64,000 bases of DNA, taken from positions 1 to 64,000 of the forward strand of contig NZ_JACHNY010000010.1 in NCBI RefSeq assembly GCF_014199625.1, given 5' to 3'. The position numbers and the translations under genes are program-made. Shown here piece by piece: positions 50,426 to 58,861 of the stretch. The stretch's first letter is position 1, and every line of letters begins with the position of its first letter. Source of the stretch: Sphingomonas abaci (GTDB taxonomy: Bacteria; Pseudomonadota; Alphaproteobacteria; Sphingomonadales; Sphingomonadaceae). A model generated the notes under the pieces. The model did no database searches and was not told where the DNA came from. It saw only the letters and a list, made by a program, of their open reading frames with translations.

Positions 50426-51627
50426 TCCGGTCGCTCCTCCTCGCCGGTATGGCGCCGCTCGGCCTTGCGACACCCGCATTCGGGCAGACCATGGACCATT
50501 CCATGCACAACATGCCGGGCATGACGATGCCGGCAAAGCCGGCCGCCAAGCCGAAGGCGAAAGCCGCGGCCAAGTCCGCGACTAAGCGTAAGGCTCCCGT
50601 CCGATGCACCGCGCCGCGGCGCGCGCAACCGGCGAAGACGCAGGCTGCCGACCCTCATGCCGGGCATGACATGAGCGGGATGCAGGGAATGGATATGAGC
50701 GGTCAGCAGCAGGCTGCGCCCACCCAGAACCCGCACGCCGGTCACGATATGTCTGCTATGCCGGGCATGGCAGCATCGACAGGTGCGGGGCAGGACCCGC
50801 ATGCCGGCCACGACATGAGCACGATGCCGGGCATGGCGATGCCCGGCGATCAGCCCGCTGCCAAGGTCGGAACCGACCTTCCCCCCGGCAACAAGCCCGC
50901 TCCCGCTCCGGCCGGGGACCACCTCGCCGATCGTTTCTGGGGCGCGGACGCCATGGCCAGCTCGCGCGAGAACGATCTACGCCGCGAGCATGGCGGAATG
51001 ACCGTCTATCAGATCCTCTTCAATCTCGCCGAATATCAGGCTCGCAAGGGTGGCGACGGCTATCGCTGGGATGGCGAGGCCTGGATCGGGGGCGACATCA
51101 ATCGCTTTACGCTAAAGAGCGAGGGCGAAGGCACGTTCGGCAAGCCGCTCGAACAGGCCGAGGTGCAGGCGCTCTACAGCCGCGCGCTCGATCCATACTG
51201 GAACCTTCAGGCGGGCGTTCGCTACGACTTCAAGCCCAACCCCTCGCGCACCTACGCGACGGTAGGGATCGAGGGGCTGGCCCCCGGTTGGTTCGAGGTG
51301 GAGGGCGCATTGTTCCTCTCCGACAAGGGCGACGTGCTTGGCCGTGCGGAGGGCTATTACGACCAGCGCATCACCAACTGGTTCGTGCTCCAGCCTAGGG
51401 TGGAGGCCAATTTCTCCGCGCAGGACGTGCCCGAAACCGGCACCGGCTCCGGGCTCACGGACCTCGAGGCCGGGCTTCGGCTTCGCTACGAGGGCCGGCG
51501 CGAGTTCGCGCCCTACATCGGCGTGTCGTGGGAGCGGCAGTTCGGCGACACCGCGCGCTTCACCCGCGCACGCGGTGACAATACGGGCGGCTTCAGCTTC
51601 GTCGCGGGCGTGAGGACCTGGTTCTGA
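50422..51627 (+). CDS. copB: CopB outer-membrane copper resistance protein
   Basis: 401 residues. A signal peptide, then a Met/His-rich part with repeats like HAGHDMS and PGMAM, then the CopB beta-barrel domain from about residue 165 (ADRFWGADAMASSRENDLRREHGG to the terminal TWF). It begins with GTG overlapping the copA stop (GTGA). It is thought to bind or pass copper at the outer membrane. Confidence 0.93.
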   Translation: MIRSLLLAGMAPLGLATPAFGQTMDHSMHNMPGMTMPAKPAAKPKAKAAAKSATKRKAPVRCTAPRRAQPAKTQAADPHAGHDMSGMQGMDMSGQQQAAPTQNPHAGHDMSAMPGMAASTGAGQDPHAGHDMSTMPGMAMPGDQPAAKVGTDLPPGNKPAPAPAGDHLADRFWGADAMASSRENDLRREHGGMTVYQILFNLAEYQARKGGDGYRWDGEAWIGGDINRFTLKSEGEGTFGKPLEQAEVQALYSRALDPYWNLQAGVRYDFKPNPSRTYATVGIEGLAPGWFEVEGALFLSDKGDVLGRAEGYYDQRITNWFVLQPRVEANFSAQDVPETGTGSGLTDLEAGLRLRYEGRREFAPYIGVSWERQFGDTARFTRARGDNTGGFSFVAGVRTWF

Positions 51628-52355
51628 GCCCGCGGCTCCGCCTCCATGTCGGGGCAAGCAAGGTTCACCGCTGGCTTGCGCTCCTGATCGGGGCGCAGGC
51701 GATCGTCTGGTTCACCAGCGGGCTCGTCATGAGCCTGCTGCCGATCGACACCGTGCATGGCGATCACCGGATCGACCGGAACGTCGAACCGGCCCTGATC
51801 GCCACTCAGGATTTCGCGCCCGTCCCTGCCCTTCTCGCATCGGCCGGAGCGCCGGTGCGTCAGCTCCAGCACCGGATGCTGCTGGGGCGGCCGATCGTCG
51901 AAGCCCAGCTCGGCGACGGCAAGGTGCGTTTGCTGGACGCCCGCACCGCAAAGCCGCTGCCCCCGGTCGACGGCCCGGCCGCAGCGCTGATCGCAAGGCA
52001 GGCGTATCGCGGCGAAACTGGTTCGGCGCCCGTCGTCGAGCGGATCGAGCGCCCCAGCACCGAGTACCGCGGTGCCCTCCCCGCCTGGCGTGCTTCCTTC
52101 CCCGACACCGACGGAACCCGCATCTACGTCGCGGCGGAGACTGGCCGGCTGACATCGGTGCGAACCGGCACGTGGCGGCTCTACGACTTCTTCTGGGGAC
52201 TCCACATCATGGATTGGACCGAGCACGAACGGTTCAACACGCCGTGGCTCAACGCCTTCGCAGCGGGGGGACTCGTGTTCGCCGTCGCCGGGGCAATCCT
52301 GCTCTTCATGCGCTGGCCCCGTCGACGCCGCAGAAAAGCTCAAGGGGTCCGCTAG
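51624..52355 (+). CDS. PepSY-like membrane protein with a probable CTG start
   Basis: 243 residues if started at the CTG at 51624, which overlaps the copB stop as CTGA. The N-terminal membrane helix (VHRWLALLIGAQAIVWFTSGLVM) and the C-terminal one (WLNAFAAGGLVFAVAGAILLF) with the DFFWGLHIMDW motif match small PepSY-TM-type proteins. No ATG, GTG or TTG occurs in frame before 51729, and starting there would remove the first helix. A role in copper-linked reduction is a guess. Confidence 0.7.
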   Translation: MSPRLRLHVGASKVHRWLALLIGAQAIVWFTSGLVMSLLPIDTVHGDHRIDRNVEPALIATQDFAPVPALLASAGAPVRQLQHRMLLGRPIVEAQLGDGKVRLLDARTAKPLPPVDGPAAALIARQAYRGETGSAPVVERIERPSTEYRGALPAWRASFPDTDGTRIYVAAETGRLTSVRTGTWRLYDFFWGLHIMDWTEHERFNTPWLNAFAAGGLVFAVAGAILLFMRWPRRRRRKAQGVR

Positions 52356-52368
52356 AGAGCCGCGTATC
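52341..52368 (+). promoter_or_regulatory. Candidate ECF promoter before the first DUF305 gene (weaker)
   Basis: CAAGGG, 16 nt, CGTATC, with the ATG 34 nt on. The -10 is exact, and the -35 differs at two positions from TGAGGG. Confidence 0.55.
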
Positions 52369-52402
52369 CTTCAGTGGGTGGGGCCGAACAGGAGAGCGCG
52401 AC

Positions 52403-53002
52403 ATGGACCACGACCCCAATTCCAAACAGGGCGGCGCTATGGGGATGAGCTACGGGCGCTTCGCCGCGATGATCGTGACGTCGACGGTCGTGATGTTCGG
52501 CCTCATGTATCTCAACACTTACGCGCTGAGCCACGTCGAATACAGCCAGACCAGGACATGGATGGCGATCGTTATGGGCGCCGTGATGGCGCTCATCATG
52601 ATCGGCTTCATGTGGAGCATGTACCCCAACCGGAAGGCCAATCTCGGCATCGTGGCGGCCTCGATCGTGGTGTTCGCCGGCGCCTTGTGGCTTGTCCGCA
52701 GCCAGGAGACGGTCGGCGACGTCGCGTATATGAAGGCCATGATCCCGCATCACTCGATCGCGATCATGACCAGCGAGCGAGCGCACATCAAAGACCCCGA
52801 GGTGCGCAAGCTCGCAGACGGGATCATCGACGCCCAGGTCCGCGAGATCGCGCAGATGAAGCGCTACATCGCTCGGCTCGAGGCGCACCCGACGCCCGAT
52901 AATGCGCCCGACCTCCCCTCCTATCGCGACAAGCAGGTGCCTCCCCCGCCCCCCGAAACCGACGAGAGCGTCGGCATCAACACGCTTCAGCCGATCCGCT
53001 GA
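52403..53002 (+). CDS. DUF305 protein with membrane segments
   Basis: 199 residues: three hydrophobic helices, then a DUF305 ferritin-like four-helix part with the motif YMKAMIPHHSIAIMTSERAH. DUF305 proteins often accompany copper genes and are thought to bind metal through Met and His. Its start at 52403 follows AGGAGAGCG. Confidence 0.88.
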   Translation: MDHDPNSKQGGAMGMSYGRFAAMIVTSTVVMFGLMYLNTYALSHVEYSQTRTWMAIVMGAVMALIMIGFMWSMYPNRKANLGIVAASIVVFAGALWLVRSQETVGDVAYMKAMIPHHSIAIMTSERAHIKDPEVRKLADGIIDAQVREIAQMKRYIARLEAHPTPDNAPDLPSYRDKQVPPPPPETDESVGINTLQPIR

Positions 53003-53017
53003 GCAACATCGCTTGAG

Positions 53018-53045
53018 GGCTAATCGTTTGAAGCCCGTATCCCTG
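53018..53045 (+). promoter_or_regulatory. Candidate ECF promoter before the second DUF305 gene
   Basis: TGAGGG, 16 nt, CGTATC, with the ATG 33 nt on. The surrounding 55 bp also resemble the DUF326 promoter region, including a shared TGAGCGGGGGCT downstream of the -10. Confidence 0.7.
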
Positions 53046-53077
53046 TTGAGCGGGGGCTTTGACGCAGGAGCGACACG

Positions 53078-53452
53078 ATGAAGAAGATGATGATTTTGGC
53101 CGTCGCGGCCGCCCTCGGCGCGGTCCCCGCGGTCGCCCAGATGCAGGGCATGGACCATTCCGGCATGAACCATGGGCAGATGATGCGGCCGACGCCGGCG
53201 AACCCGTACCCGCAGGCCGAGATGGACATGCATCAGAAGATGATGTCGGCGATGGGTGCGGATGCCACCGAGACGTGGGTCCGCAAGATGGTCGAGCACC
53301 ACCGTGGCGGCATCGCCATGTCGCGTATCGTGCTGCGCGAAACCAAGGATCCCAAGGTTCGCCAGATGGCCACCAAGACGATCGCAGAGCAGACCCGCGA
53401 GATCGGCGAGTTGAACGCCTGGCTGCGGGCGCATGGCAAGAGCGCCCAGTAA
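53078..53452 (+). CDS. Exported DUF305 protein
   Basis: 124 residues with a signal peptide ending AVAQ, a Met/His-rich start (MQGMDHSGMNHGQMM) and the DUF305 motif KMVEHHRGGIAMSRIVL. It is periplasmic and probably binds copper. It is followed by the DUF411 gene 59 nt on. Confidence 0.88.
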   Translation: MKKMMILAVAAALGAVPAVAQMQGMDHSGMNHGQMMRPTPANPYPQAEMDMHQKMMSAMGADATETWVRKMVEHHRGGIAMSRIVLRETKDPKVRQMATKTIAEQTREIGELNAWLRAHGKSAQ

Positions 53453-53511
53453 TCGACTATCGTCCCTCCCCCCGTCACCGTGCGGGGGGATGGCCACCCG
53501 GGAACTCAGAT

Positions 53512-53952
53512 ATGGATCGCTTTCGCCTTCTCGCCGCCGCGCTGGCGTGCGCTACCCCTGCGGGGGCTCTCGCTGCAGGTCCCGTCCTGATGCATCGCGA
53601 CCCGGGTTGCCCCTGTTGCGAGAAATGGGCGCAGCAGGTGAAGGCGCAGTTCGGCCGCGCCGTCCGCGTCGTCGACGATGCGAACCGGCCGGCGTTCATG
53701 AAGGCACGCGGTGTACCTCAGGACCTCGCCTCGTGTCACACTGCCATCATCGACGGTATGACCTTCGAGGGCCACGTCCCGATCGCCGACATGAAGCGCG
53801 CCCTTGCCACGCATCCGAAGGGCGTCACCGGCCTCGCTGTCGTCGGAATGCCGATGGGCTCACCCGGCATGGAAATGCCGGGCATGAAGGCCCAGGCCTA
53901 TGACGTGATCGCGTTTGGGCTGAGCGGCCGCAGAGTGTTCGCCCGCCATTGA
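53512..53952 (+). CDS. DUF411 metal-binding protein
   Basis: 146 residues with a signal peptide, then MHRDPGCPCCEKWAQQV, the family CxCC motif, and a Met-rich part (GMPMGSPGMEMPGM). DUF411 proteins are thioredoxin-like and linked to copper resistance; CusF-like metal delivery has been suggested. Confidence 0.88.
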   Translation: MDRFRLLAAALACATPAGALAAGPVLMHRDPGCPCCEKWAQQVKAQFGRAVRVVDDANRPAFMKARGVPQDLASCHTAIIDGMTFEGHVPIADMKRALATHPKGVTGLAVVGMPMGSPGMEMPGMKAQAYDVIAFGLSGRRVFARH

Positions 53953-53956
53953 AAAA

Positions 53957-53976
53957 GGGAGGCGCGAACGCCTCCC
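53957..53976 (-). terminator. Bidirectional-looking terminator between DUF411 and Cys-rich genes
   Basis: GGGAGGCG and CGCCTCCC pair around CGAA. On the minus strand TTTTT follows, so it fits best as the terminator of the Cys-rich gene and may also stop the convergent DUF411 transcript. Confidence 0.82.
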
Positions 53977-53983
53977 TCTCCGC

Positions 53984-54205
53984 TTACTTCTTCTGCATGC
54001 CCGACATGTCGTGACCGGCGTGCTCGCCGTGCTTCATGTCCTTCATGTCGGCGCAACAATCCTTCTTCGCGCCGTCCTTGTCCTTGCAGCAGTCGGCGCC
54101 ATCCTTGCAGCACTCCTTCCCGGCGCAGCAGTCAGCGGCGGCAAAGGCCGTGGCGGGAACGAGAGCGAGCGCGATGGCCGCGCCGATGAACTTGATGGTC
54201 TTCAT
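53984..54205 (-). CDS. Small exported Cys-rich metal-binding protein
   Basis: 73 residues with a signal peptide (ending AFAAA) and four CC pairs (DCCAGKECCKDGADCCKDKD then DCCADMKDM), then HGEHAGHDMSGM. It is metallothionein-like for the periplasm. GAGGAAAAT precedes the ATG. Confidence 0.8.
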   Translation of the reverse strand: MKTIKFIGAAIALALVPATAFAAADCCAGKECCKDGADCCKDKDGAKKDCCADMKDMKHGEHAGHDMSGMQKK

Positions 54206-54250
54206 GTGTAATTTTCCTCGAATGCACTGATTGATTGGAATCCACGTCGA

Positions 54251-54583
54251 TCAGGCGGTTCGAGGAGGTGGCGGCGCAGGACCGCCCGAGCGACCAACAA
54301 GGGCATGAGGCTCGGGTGCGGGCAGGTTCGTCCGCACGGCGAGCTGCGGCGCGGGAGACGTGTGAACGTCGAGGACCGTCGCGATGCAGGCTCCTACGCA
54401 GTCCACCGAAGGGGCCTTTTTCACGGGCGTGGGCGGCGCTCGATCGCAATCGGCCATTCCGGCATGCGCCTCCGCAGGCGGAGCAGCCTGCGCGATGGCC
54501 TCGCACATTGGGCCCATCCGCACGAACAGCATCGCGCCCAGCAGGAGCAGCGCGAGTGTGCGGGCGAGGCGGCCGAAGCTCAT
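54251..54583 (-). CDS. Small exported protein with four cysteines, unknown
   Basis: 110 residues: hydrophobic start (LARTLALLLLGAMLFV), then MCEAIAQ, ADCDRAP and VDCVGACIATVLD, and a Pro-rich tail. It may be a small periplasmic metal protein like those that accompany cop genes. No family is recognised. Confidence 0.55.
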   Translation of the reverse strand: MSFGRLARTLALLLLGAMLFVRMGPMCEAIAQAAPPAEAHAGMADCDRAPPTPVKKAPSVDCVGACIATVLDVHTSPAPQLAVRTNLPAPEPHALVGRSGGPAPPPPRTA

Positions 54584-54620
54584 GCGGCCCTTCTAGGCTG
54601 CGCCGGGACGCTGCACCAGA

Positions 54621-55373
54621 TCAGTGCGCGACGCCCAGCACCATCCAGATCGCCATGGCGACCATCATCACGTTCTCGGTGAGCGACAGGAAGCCCAGCG
54701 GCACATTGCTGTCACCGCCCACGCACGCGCATTTCAGCTCGCGCTTGTCGACATACACGGCCTTGACGACCGAGACCGCCCCGATCGTCCCGATCACCAG
54801 CGCGATCGGCACCGACAACCAGGTCAATACGCCGGCCGCCATCAGCACGCCCGCCGCGCCTTCCGCGTAGGGGTAGATATAGGAGTATGGCACCCAGCGC
54901 TTCGCGAGCAAGTCGTAGTTGAGGAACATGGTCGCGAACTTCTCGACGTTCTGGAGCTTCAACAGCGCCAGCACACACATGGAGAAGGCGATGAACCACT
55001 CACCGGCGCGTACCGTGAAGGGTGTGCCGAGCACGGCATAGCTGGCCGCCAGCGCCATTAATGCCGTCATCGCGAACACAACCGCGACCGGCCGGTAGGT
55101 CACCGCCTTGGGGTCGGCCACGGTCTTGCCGAAAAACCGGCGCAGATCGTCGTAGCCGCCTACCCGCTCGCCACCGATGAAGGTCTGGGGTGTCGTTTTG
55201 ACCCCGTGCTCGGCTTTGAATGCGTCGGTTTCCTCGCGCGTCGTCAGCCAATGGTCCTCGACCTCGTAGCCGCGTCGGTGCAGCAGGTCCTTTGCCTTCA
55301 AGCCGTAGGGGCAGGTGTGCGTCGGCATCACCATGCGGTAGATCGTTGCCTTCTTGGGCGCCGCGGTCGCCAT
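54621..55373 (-). CDS. Glutaredoxin-MauE fusion membrane protein
   Basis: About 250 residues. Residues 1-80 form a glutaredoxin domain with HTCPYGLKAKDLL and cis-Pro TTPQTFIGG; then four membrane helices of the MauE/DoxX type, with KCACVGGDSNVPLGF in a loop. Such fusions move thiol electrons across the membrane and sometimes sit in mercury or copper loci. The start at 55373 has GGAG upstream; 55388 is the alternative. It diverges from a MerR gene. Confidence 0.85.
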   Translation of the reverse strand: MATAAPKKATIYRMVMPTHTCPYGLKAKDLLHRRGYEVEDHWLTTREETDAFKAEHGVKTTPQTFIGGERVGGYDDLRRFFGKTVADPKAVTYRPVAVVFAMTALMALAASYAVLGTPFTVRAGEWFIAFSMCVLALLKLQNVEKFATMFLNYDLLAKRWVPYSYIYPYAEGAAGVLMAAGVLTWLSVPIALVIGTIGAVSVVKAVYVDKRELKCACVGGDSNVPLGFLSLTENVMMVAMAIWMVLGVAH

Positions 55374-55401
55374 GTTCTTCTCCACCATGTTCGCGACACC
55401 T

Positions 55402-55432
55402 ATATAGGGGCCGTACTATGGTACGGAGTCAA
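55402..55432 (-). promoter_or_regulatory. MerR-type promoter with operator dyad
   Basis: On the minus strand TTGACT (55432-55427), a 19-nt spacer and CTATAT (55407-55402). The spacer holds the dyad CCGTAC-TATG-GTACGG (55411-55426). The over-long spacer is the MerR hallmark, so the divergent regulator should activate the glutaredoxin-MauE gene. Confidence 0.8.
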
Positions 55433-55435
55433 GGC

Positions 55436-55843
55436 ATGGCCGACGTGACAATTGCGGGGCTCGCGCGCGAGGGCGGCGTCGGTGTAGAAACGGTCCGCTA
55501 TTATCAGCGCAGAGGGTTGCTCGAGACGCCGGAGAGGCCTGAAGGATCGGGCTCGAATGGCGGTATTCGCCGCTACACAGCAGACGATGTTCGCCGGCTC
55601 CGGTTCATCCGATCGGCGCAGGCCGCTGGCTTCACGTTGGAGCAGATCGGAGAACTGGTGGCGCTGGACGCGACCGACGATCGCGCTCGGGCACGCCAGC
55701 TTGCCAACGAGCGGATCGCGGCGCTGGATGCGAAGATCCAGGAGCTGAAGCGCGTGCGCGCATCACTCCAGCGGCTTGCTCATGAATGTGGGTCGGGCTC
55801 GGAAGGCCCCTGCCCCATTCTAACCGCGTTCGACGCCGACTGA
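55436..55843 (+). CDS. MerR-family regulator
   Basis: 135 residues from the ATG at 55436 with GGAG upstream; an ATG at 55418 lies in the operator and is less likely. The winged helix VGVETVRYYQRRGLL is clear. Cys118 and Cys126 align with the second and third mercury cysteines of MerR, but the first (near 82) is an Asp/Thr stretch, so it may sense another metal or thiol stress. Confidence 0.88.
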   Translation: MADVTIAGLAREGGVGVETVRYYQRRGLLETPERPEGSGSNGGIRRYTADDVRRLRFIRSAQAAGFTLEQIGELVALDATDDRARARQLANERIAALDAKIQELKRVRASLQRLAHECGSGSEGPCPILTAFDAD

Positions 55844-55881
55844 TCCGGTCGGTGCTATACCCCTTCCGCGCTGATCGCCTC

Positions 55882-56433
55882 TTATTCCGGCGCGGGAAGG
55901 TGGCGGTAGAGTGTCGGGACCGAGACGCCGATCGCCGGCGCGATCTCGCGCATCGGCATTCCGGAGGCCAGGAGCTTGCGGGCGGCCTCGAGCCGCTTGG
56001 GCGTCATCACTGTCTTGCGGCCGCCTACCCTGCCCTCGCGCTTCGCCACCATCAGTGCGGCCGTCGTGCGCTCGCGGTTCAGGTCCCGCTCCATTTCCGC
56101 CATGGCCGCCATGATGTGGAAGACGAGCTTGCCGGCGGTGCCGGCGGTATCGATCCCGTCCGTCAGCGAGCGGAAGCCGATACCCCGCTCCGCCAGCTCG
56201 GCCGCAAGATCGACCAGGCCTTTCATCGTCCGGCCGAGCCGGTCGAGCTTCCAGACCACCAGCACGTCGCCGGCGCGAGCGTGTGACAGGGCATCGGCCA
56301 AGCCGATCCGGTTCGCCTTCGCACCGCTCGCCTTGTCGCTGAAGGTCCGCTCACACCCCGCTTCGCGTATTGCGTCGAGTTGCGGCGTCAGATCCTGTTC
56401 GGGGGTCGACACCCGCGCATAGCCGATCAGCAT
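55882..56433 (-). CDS. Serine resolvase/invertase
   Basis: 183 residues. The catalytic serine lies in GYARVSTPEQDL, with the arginines in WKLDRLGRTMKGL and NRERTTAAL, and the C-terminal HTH (MREIAPAIGVSVPTLYRHL). It is complete and similar in size to Tn3-family resolvases. No transposase is found beside it. The 170 bp before its start may contain a recombination site but show no clear inverted repeats to me. Confidence 0.9.
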   Translation of the reverse strand: MLIGYARVSTPEQDLTPQLDAIREAGCERTFSDKASGAKANRIGLADALSHARAGDVLVVWKLDRLGRTMKGLVDLAAELAERGIGFRSLTDGIDTAGTAGKLVFHIMAAMAEMERDLNRERTTAALMVAKREGRVGGRKTVMTPKRLEAARKLLASGMPMREIAPAIGVSVPTLYRHLPAPE

Positions 56434-56603
56434 GGCACCTTCTCAAAACTCATCTCACGTGCCTAACACGACCAACCGCAATCGAGAATGTGTTTTGATA
56501 CACGCTCCGCGCCTGCTAGACGTTCTCACATGGGCGCGGATCAAAATCGATCGGGCCTGTTGAAAAACGCAGTGATGATCCTCTGCGATCGTCCTACGTT
56601 CCT

Positions 56604-57731
56604 TCAGGCATCCGCCGCTGCCGTCGAGGCAGACCACAGCGCGAAGGTGACGATCCGAAGACACGCGAGTGCCGAATAGCCGATTGCCAGCACCACCAGC
56701 ATCAACAGCGGGAGCGTGACGTCTCCAAGCGTAGCGCGCATCTGATTAAGAGGAACGAAAGTGTGCACCCCTGACGTCGACGGTATCAGATGGGAAAAGG
56801 CCGACAAGAAGCGCGGCATCTGATCGAGCGGATAGGTAGCGCCGGTGAGAAAGAAGAACGGGACCGACGTTGGCCCCAGTATGTAGGTCGCCCGCTCTCC
56901 CCGATCGAATGCACTTCCTACCAGCAACCCCAGCGCAGCGACTGCTACGGCGAAGATCGGCACGACGACGATCATGCCGAGGATGTTGCCGTCCACCGGA
57001 ACCCCTTGCACCCAGAAGATCAGGCCGAACAGGAAGTAGCATCCCACAACGCCGACCGACGAAAAGGCCGCAAGGGTGCCGGCGAATTCCGCTGCTCCCA
57101 TTTGCCATGCCCCCGTCCGTCGCCGATTGCCCATGAAGGTTGCGGCACCGAACAGCAGAGTCTGCTGAATGATGATGACCGCCACGGACGGGAAGACGTA
57201 GCCCTTGTAGCCGCCCGTTCGGTTGAAAAGCGGCTCTTTGACGACTGTGACGGGCGGACCGCCGCGACTGATCTGCCCGCCCGGCAGGAGACGGGTTCTC
57301 GCGATATTCTGGATGACCGCCGTCACCGCCTCGCCGATCGTGCTCGCACGCAGAAGGTAGGTCGCATTGACCCAGACGGCGATACCCGACCCAGGCGTTC
57401 CGGCACGCAGCTGGCGTTCAAGGCCATCGGAAATCAGGATAACCCCATCGGCTTTGCCCTCACGCATGTCTGCCCGAGCGGTGGCGAGGTTCCTAACCAC
57501 GCTCGCGACACTGATTGCGCGAGTGGCGTCCAGATCCAGGATTATGGTTCGGCTGAGGGCGCTGTCATCCTGATCGACCACGACCACGGGCAGCTTGCGT
57601 GGCGCCTCATGGGAATAAGGCGCGGGATAGTAGAAGGCATACAGGACGACCGCGAGCAGCATCGTACTAAGCAGCGTTTTCGACGTGAGAATGGTGTGCC
57701 ACGTCGAGAGGAAGGCCCTATCGAAGGTCAT
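56604..57731 (-). CDS. ABC-2 type transporter permease, second of pair
   Basis: 375 residues from the ATG at 57731. One N-terminal helix, a large periplasmic part (VVVDQDDSALSRTIILDL) and five C-terminal helices fit the YhiN/YbhR-type ABC-2 permease with HlyD-linked export. It overlaps the upstream permease by ATGA. No ATPase gene is present in the operon. Confidence 0.88.
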   Translation of the reverse strand: MTFDRAFLSTWHTILTSKTLLSTMLLAVVLYAFYYPAPYSHEAPRKLPVVVVDQDDSALSRTIILDLDATRAISVASVVRNLATARADMREGKADGVILISDGLERQLRAGTPGSGIAVWVNATYLLRASTIGEAVTAVIQNIARTRLLPGGQISRGGPPVTVVKEPLFNRTGGYKGYVFPSVAVIIIQQTLLFGAATFMGNRRRTGAWQMGAAEFAGTLAAFSSVGVVGCYFLFGLIFWVQGVPVDGNILGMIVVVPIFAVAVAALGLLVGSAFDRGERATYILGPTSVPFFFLTGATYPLDQMPRFLSAFSHLIPSTSGVHTFVPLNQMRATLGDVTLPLLMLVVLAIGYSALACLRIVTFALWSASTAAADA

Positions 57732-58861
57732 ACCCGGCGCGCCCTTACCATGATGAAAGCCAGCGCCCCGCCGCCAGCGATGACGACGTAGGCCATCAGT
57801 GAGACCATCGGCGCGACGGCTGCAGCGACCGCCTGACCACTGACCTGCCCCATCTGAAGCGCGATGTAATGGGTGAGCGGCAGCACATTGCTCCAAGCGC
57901 GGGCGAATGCATTTCCGCCGTTCAACGGCAGCGTCGCGCCCGAATAGGCAAGGGCCGATCCGGCATAGACGGCGCTGGCCGACAACGCGGTAGCCGTCTC
58001 ACGCGTCACCGCCACGAGGAGTGCGGCGACGGCAGCCGTCGCGGAGTAGAACAGCGTCTGACCGCAGGCGATCAGAACGATGCTACCTTCAATACGCCAA
58101 CCGCGCGCAAGGGTCAGGTAGAGGAGCCAGGCGAGACCCCAGCCGCTAATTGCGAGGACATAAGGCAGCATCTTGCCGGCCATCGCCGGCGCAACCCCGC
58201 CGCTTGCCCTAGCCCACTCGGACAGTGATTTGCCCTCAAGTTCGCGGCCAATCGCCATGGCGCAAACGCAGGCCGCGATCAGATGCAGGACCGCCGGGAA
58301 GATCAGCAGCCCCAAGAACCATTCAAAGCTTGACGGCGCGTTGCCCAGCGGCGTCGCCTCGACGGCGAGACGCCGGACGCGGCTCGCCGGTACCGCATGA
58401 TTGGGCAACTGATTGGCGGCGATCTCAGGGAACGCATCGGTCACCGCCTCTTCAGCCGCACGGGCGACCTGCCCCCCTGCGGTCAGGAAACTTCCGTTGT
58501 AGAGGATGCGGACGACTGGCTCGCGGTGCCGGGCCACGCTTTCGCCGAGCCCCGCCGGGATGTGTGCAAACCCCATGATCTTGCCGGAGCGGACCGCACG
58601 AACGGCGTCGACCTCCCCCGGATAATACCCGCCGAACCGAATGAGGGGCGAGGCGTCGAGCGCCCGGATGACTGCTCGGCTGGCCGTGCTACCGTCGCCG
58701 TCCACGATCCCCAGCGGCACCTGGCGAAGTGGGCCCTGCCAGAACAGGGCCGCGACGATGAAAATGAGGAATCCGGGCAGCAGCGTAATCCCTGCAAGAT
58801 CCCAGCGGTCGCGGCGCAGATGATGCACCTCGCGCGTCAGAGCCCGGCGAAAGGCGCTCAT
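57728..58861 (-). CDS. ABC-2 type transporter permease, first of pair
   Basis: 377 residues with the same layout: N-terminal helix (LAGITLLPGFLIFIVAALFW), periplasmic part starting with VPLGIVDGDGSTASRAVIRAL and then five or six helices. It overlaps the HlyD gene by ATGA. Together the two permeases should form the membrane core of an exporter for drugs or lipids. Confidence 0.88.
   Translation of the reverse strand: MSAFRRALTREVHHLRRDRWDLAGITLLPGFLIFIVAALFWQGPLRQVPLGIVDGDGSTASRAVIRALDASPLIRFGGYYPGEVDAVRAVRSGKIMGFAHIPAGLGESVARHREPVVRILYNGSFLTAGGQVARAAEEAVTDAFPEIAANQLPNHAVPASRVRRLAVEATPLGNAPSSFEWFLGLLIFPAVLHLIAACVCAMAIGRELEGKSLSEWARASGGVAPAMAGKMLPYVLAISGWGLAWLLYLTLARGWRIEGSIVLIACGQTLFYSATAAVAALLVAVTRETATALSASAVYAGSALAYSGATLPLNGGNAFARAWSNVLPLTHYIALQMGQVSGQAVAAAVAPMVSLMAYVVIAGGGALAFIMVRARRV

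Noticed and set aside
53047..53062. TTGAGCGGGGGCT after the -10 box as a second -35 element
   Set aside because: It occurs at only two of the six sites and has no -10 at fitting distance; it may be a shared untranslated leader.
56434..56603. Tn3-type terminal repeat next to the resolvase
   Set aside because: No repeat starting with the usual GGGG-run and no matching partner end could be found.
57690..57704. Half of the dispersed palindrome (GTGTGCCACGT) inside the ABC permease gene
   Set aside because: Only one arm matches, and it falls in conserved coding sequence, so it is probably chance.
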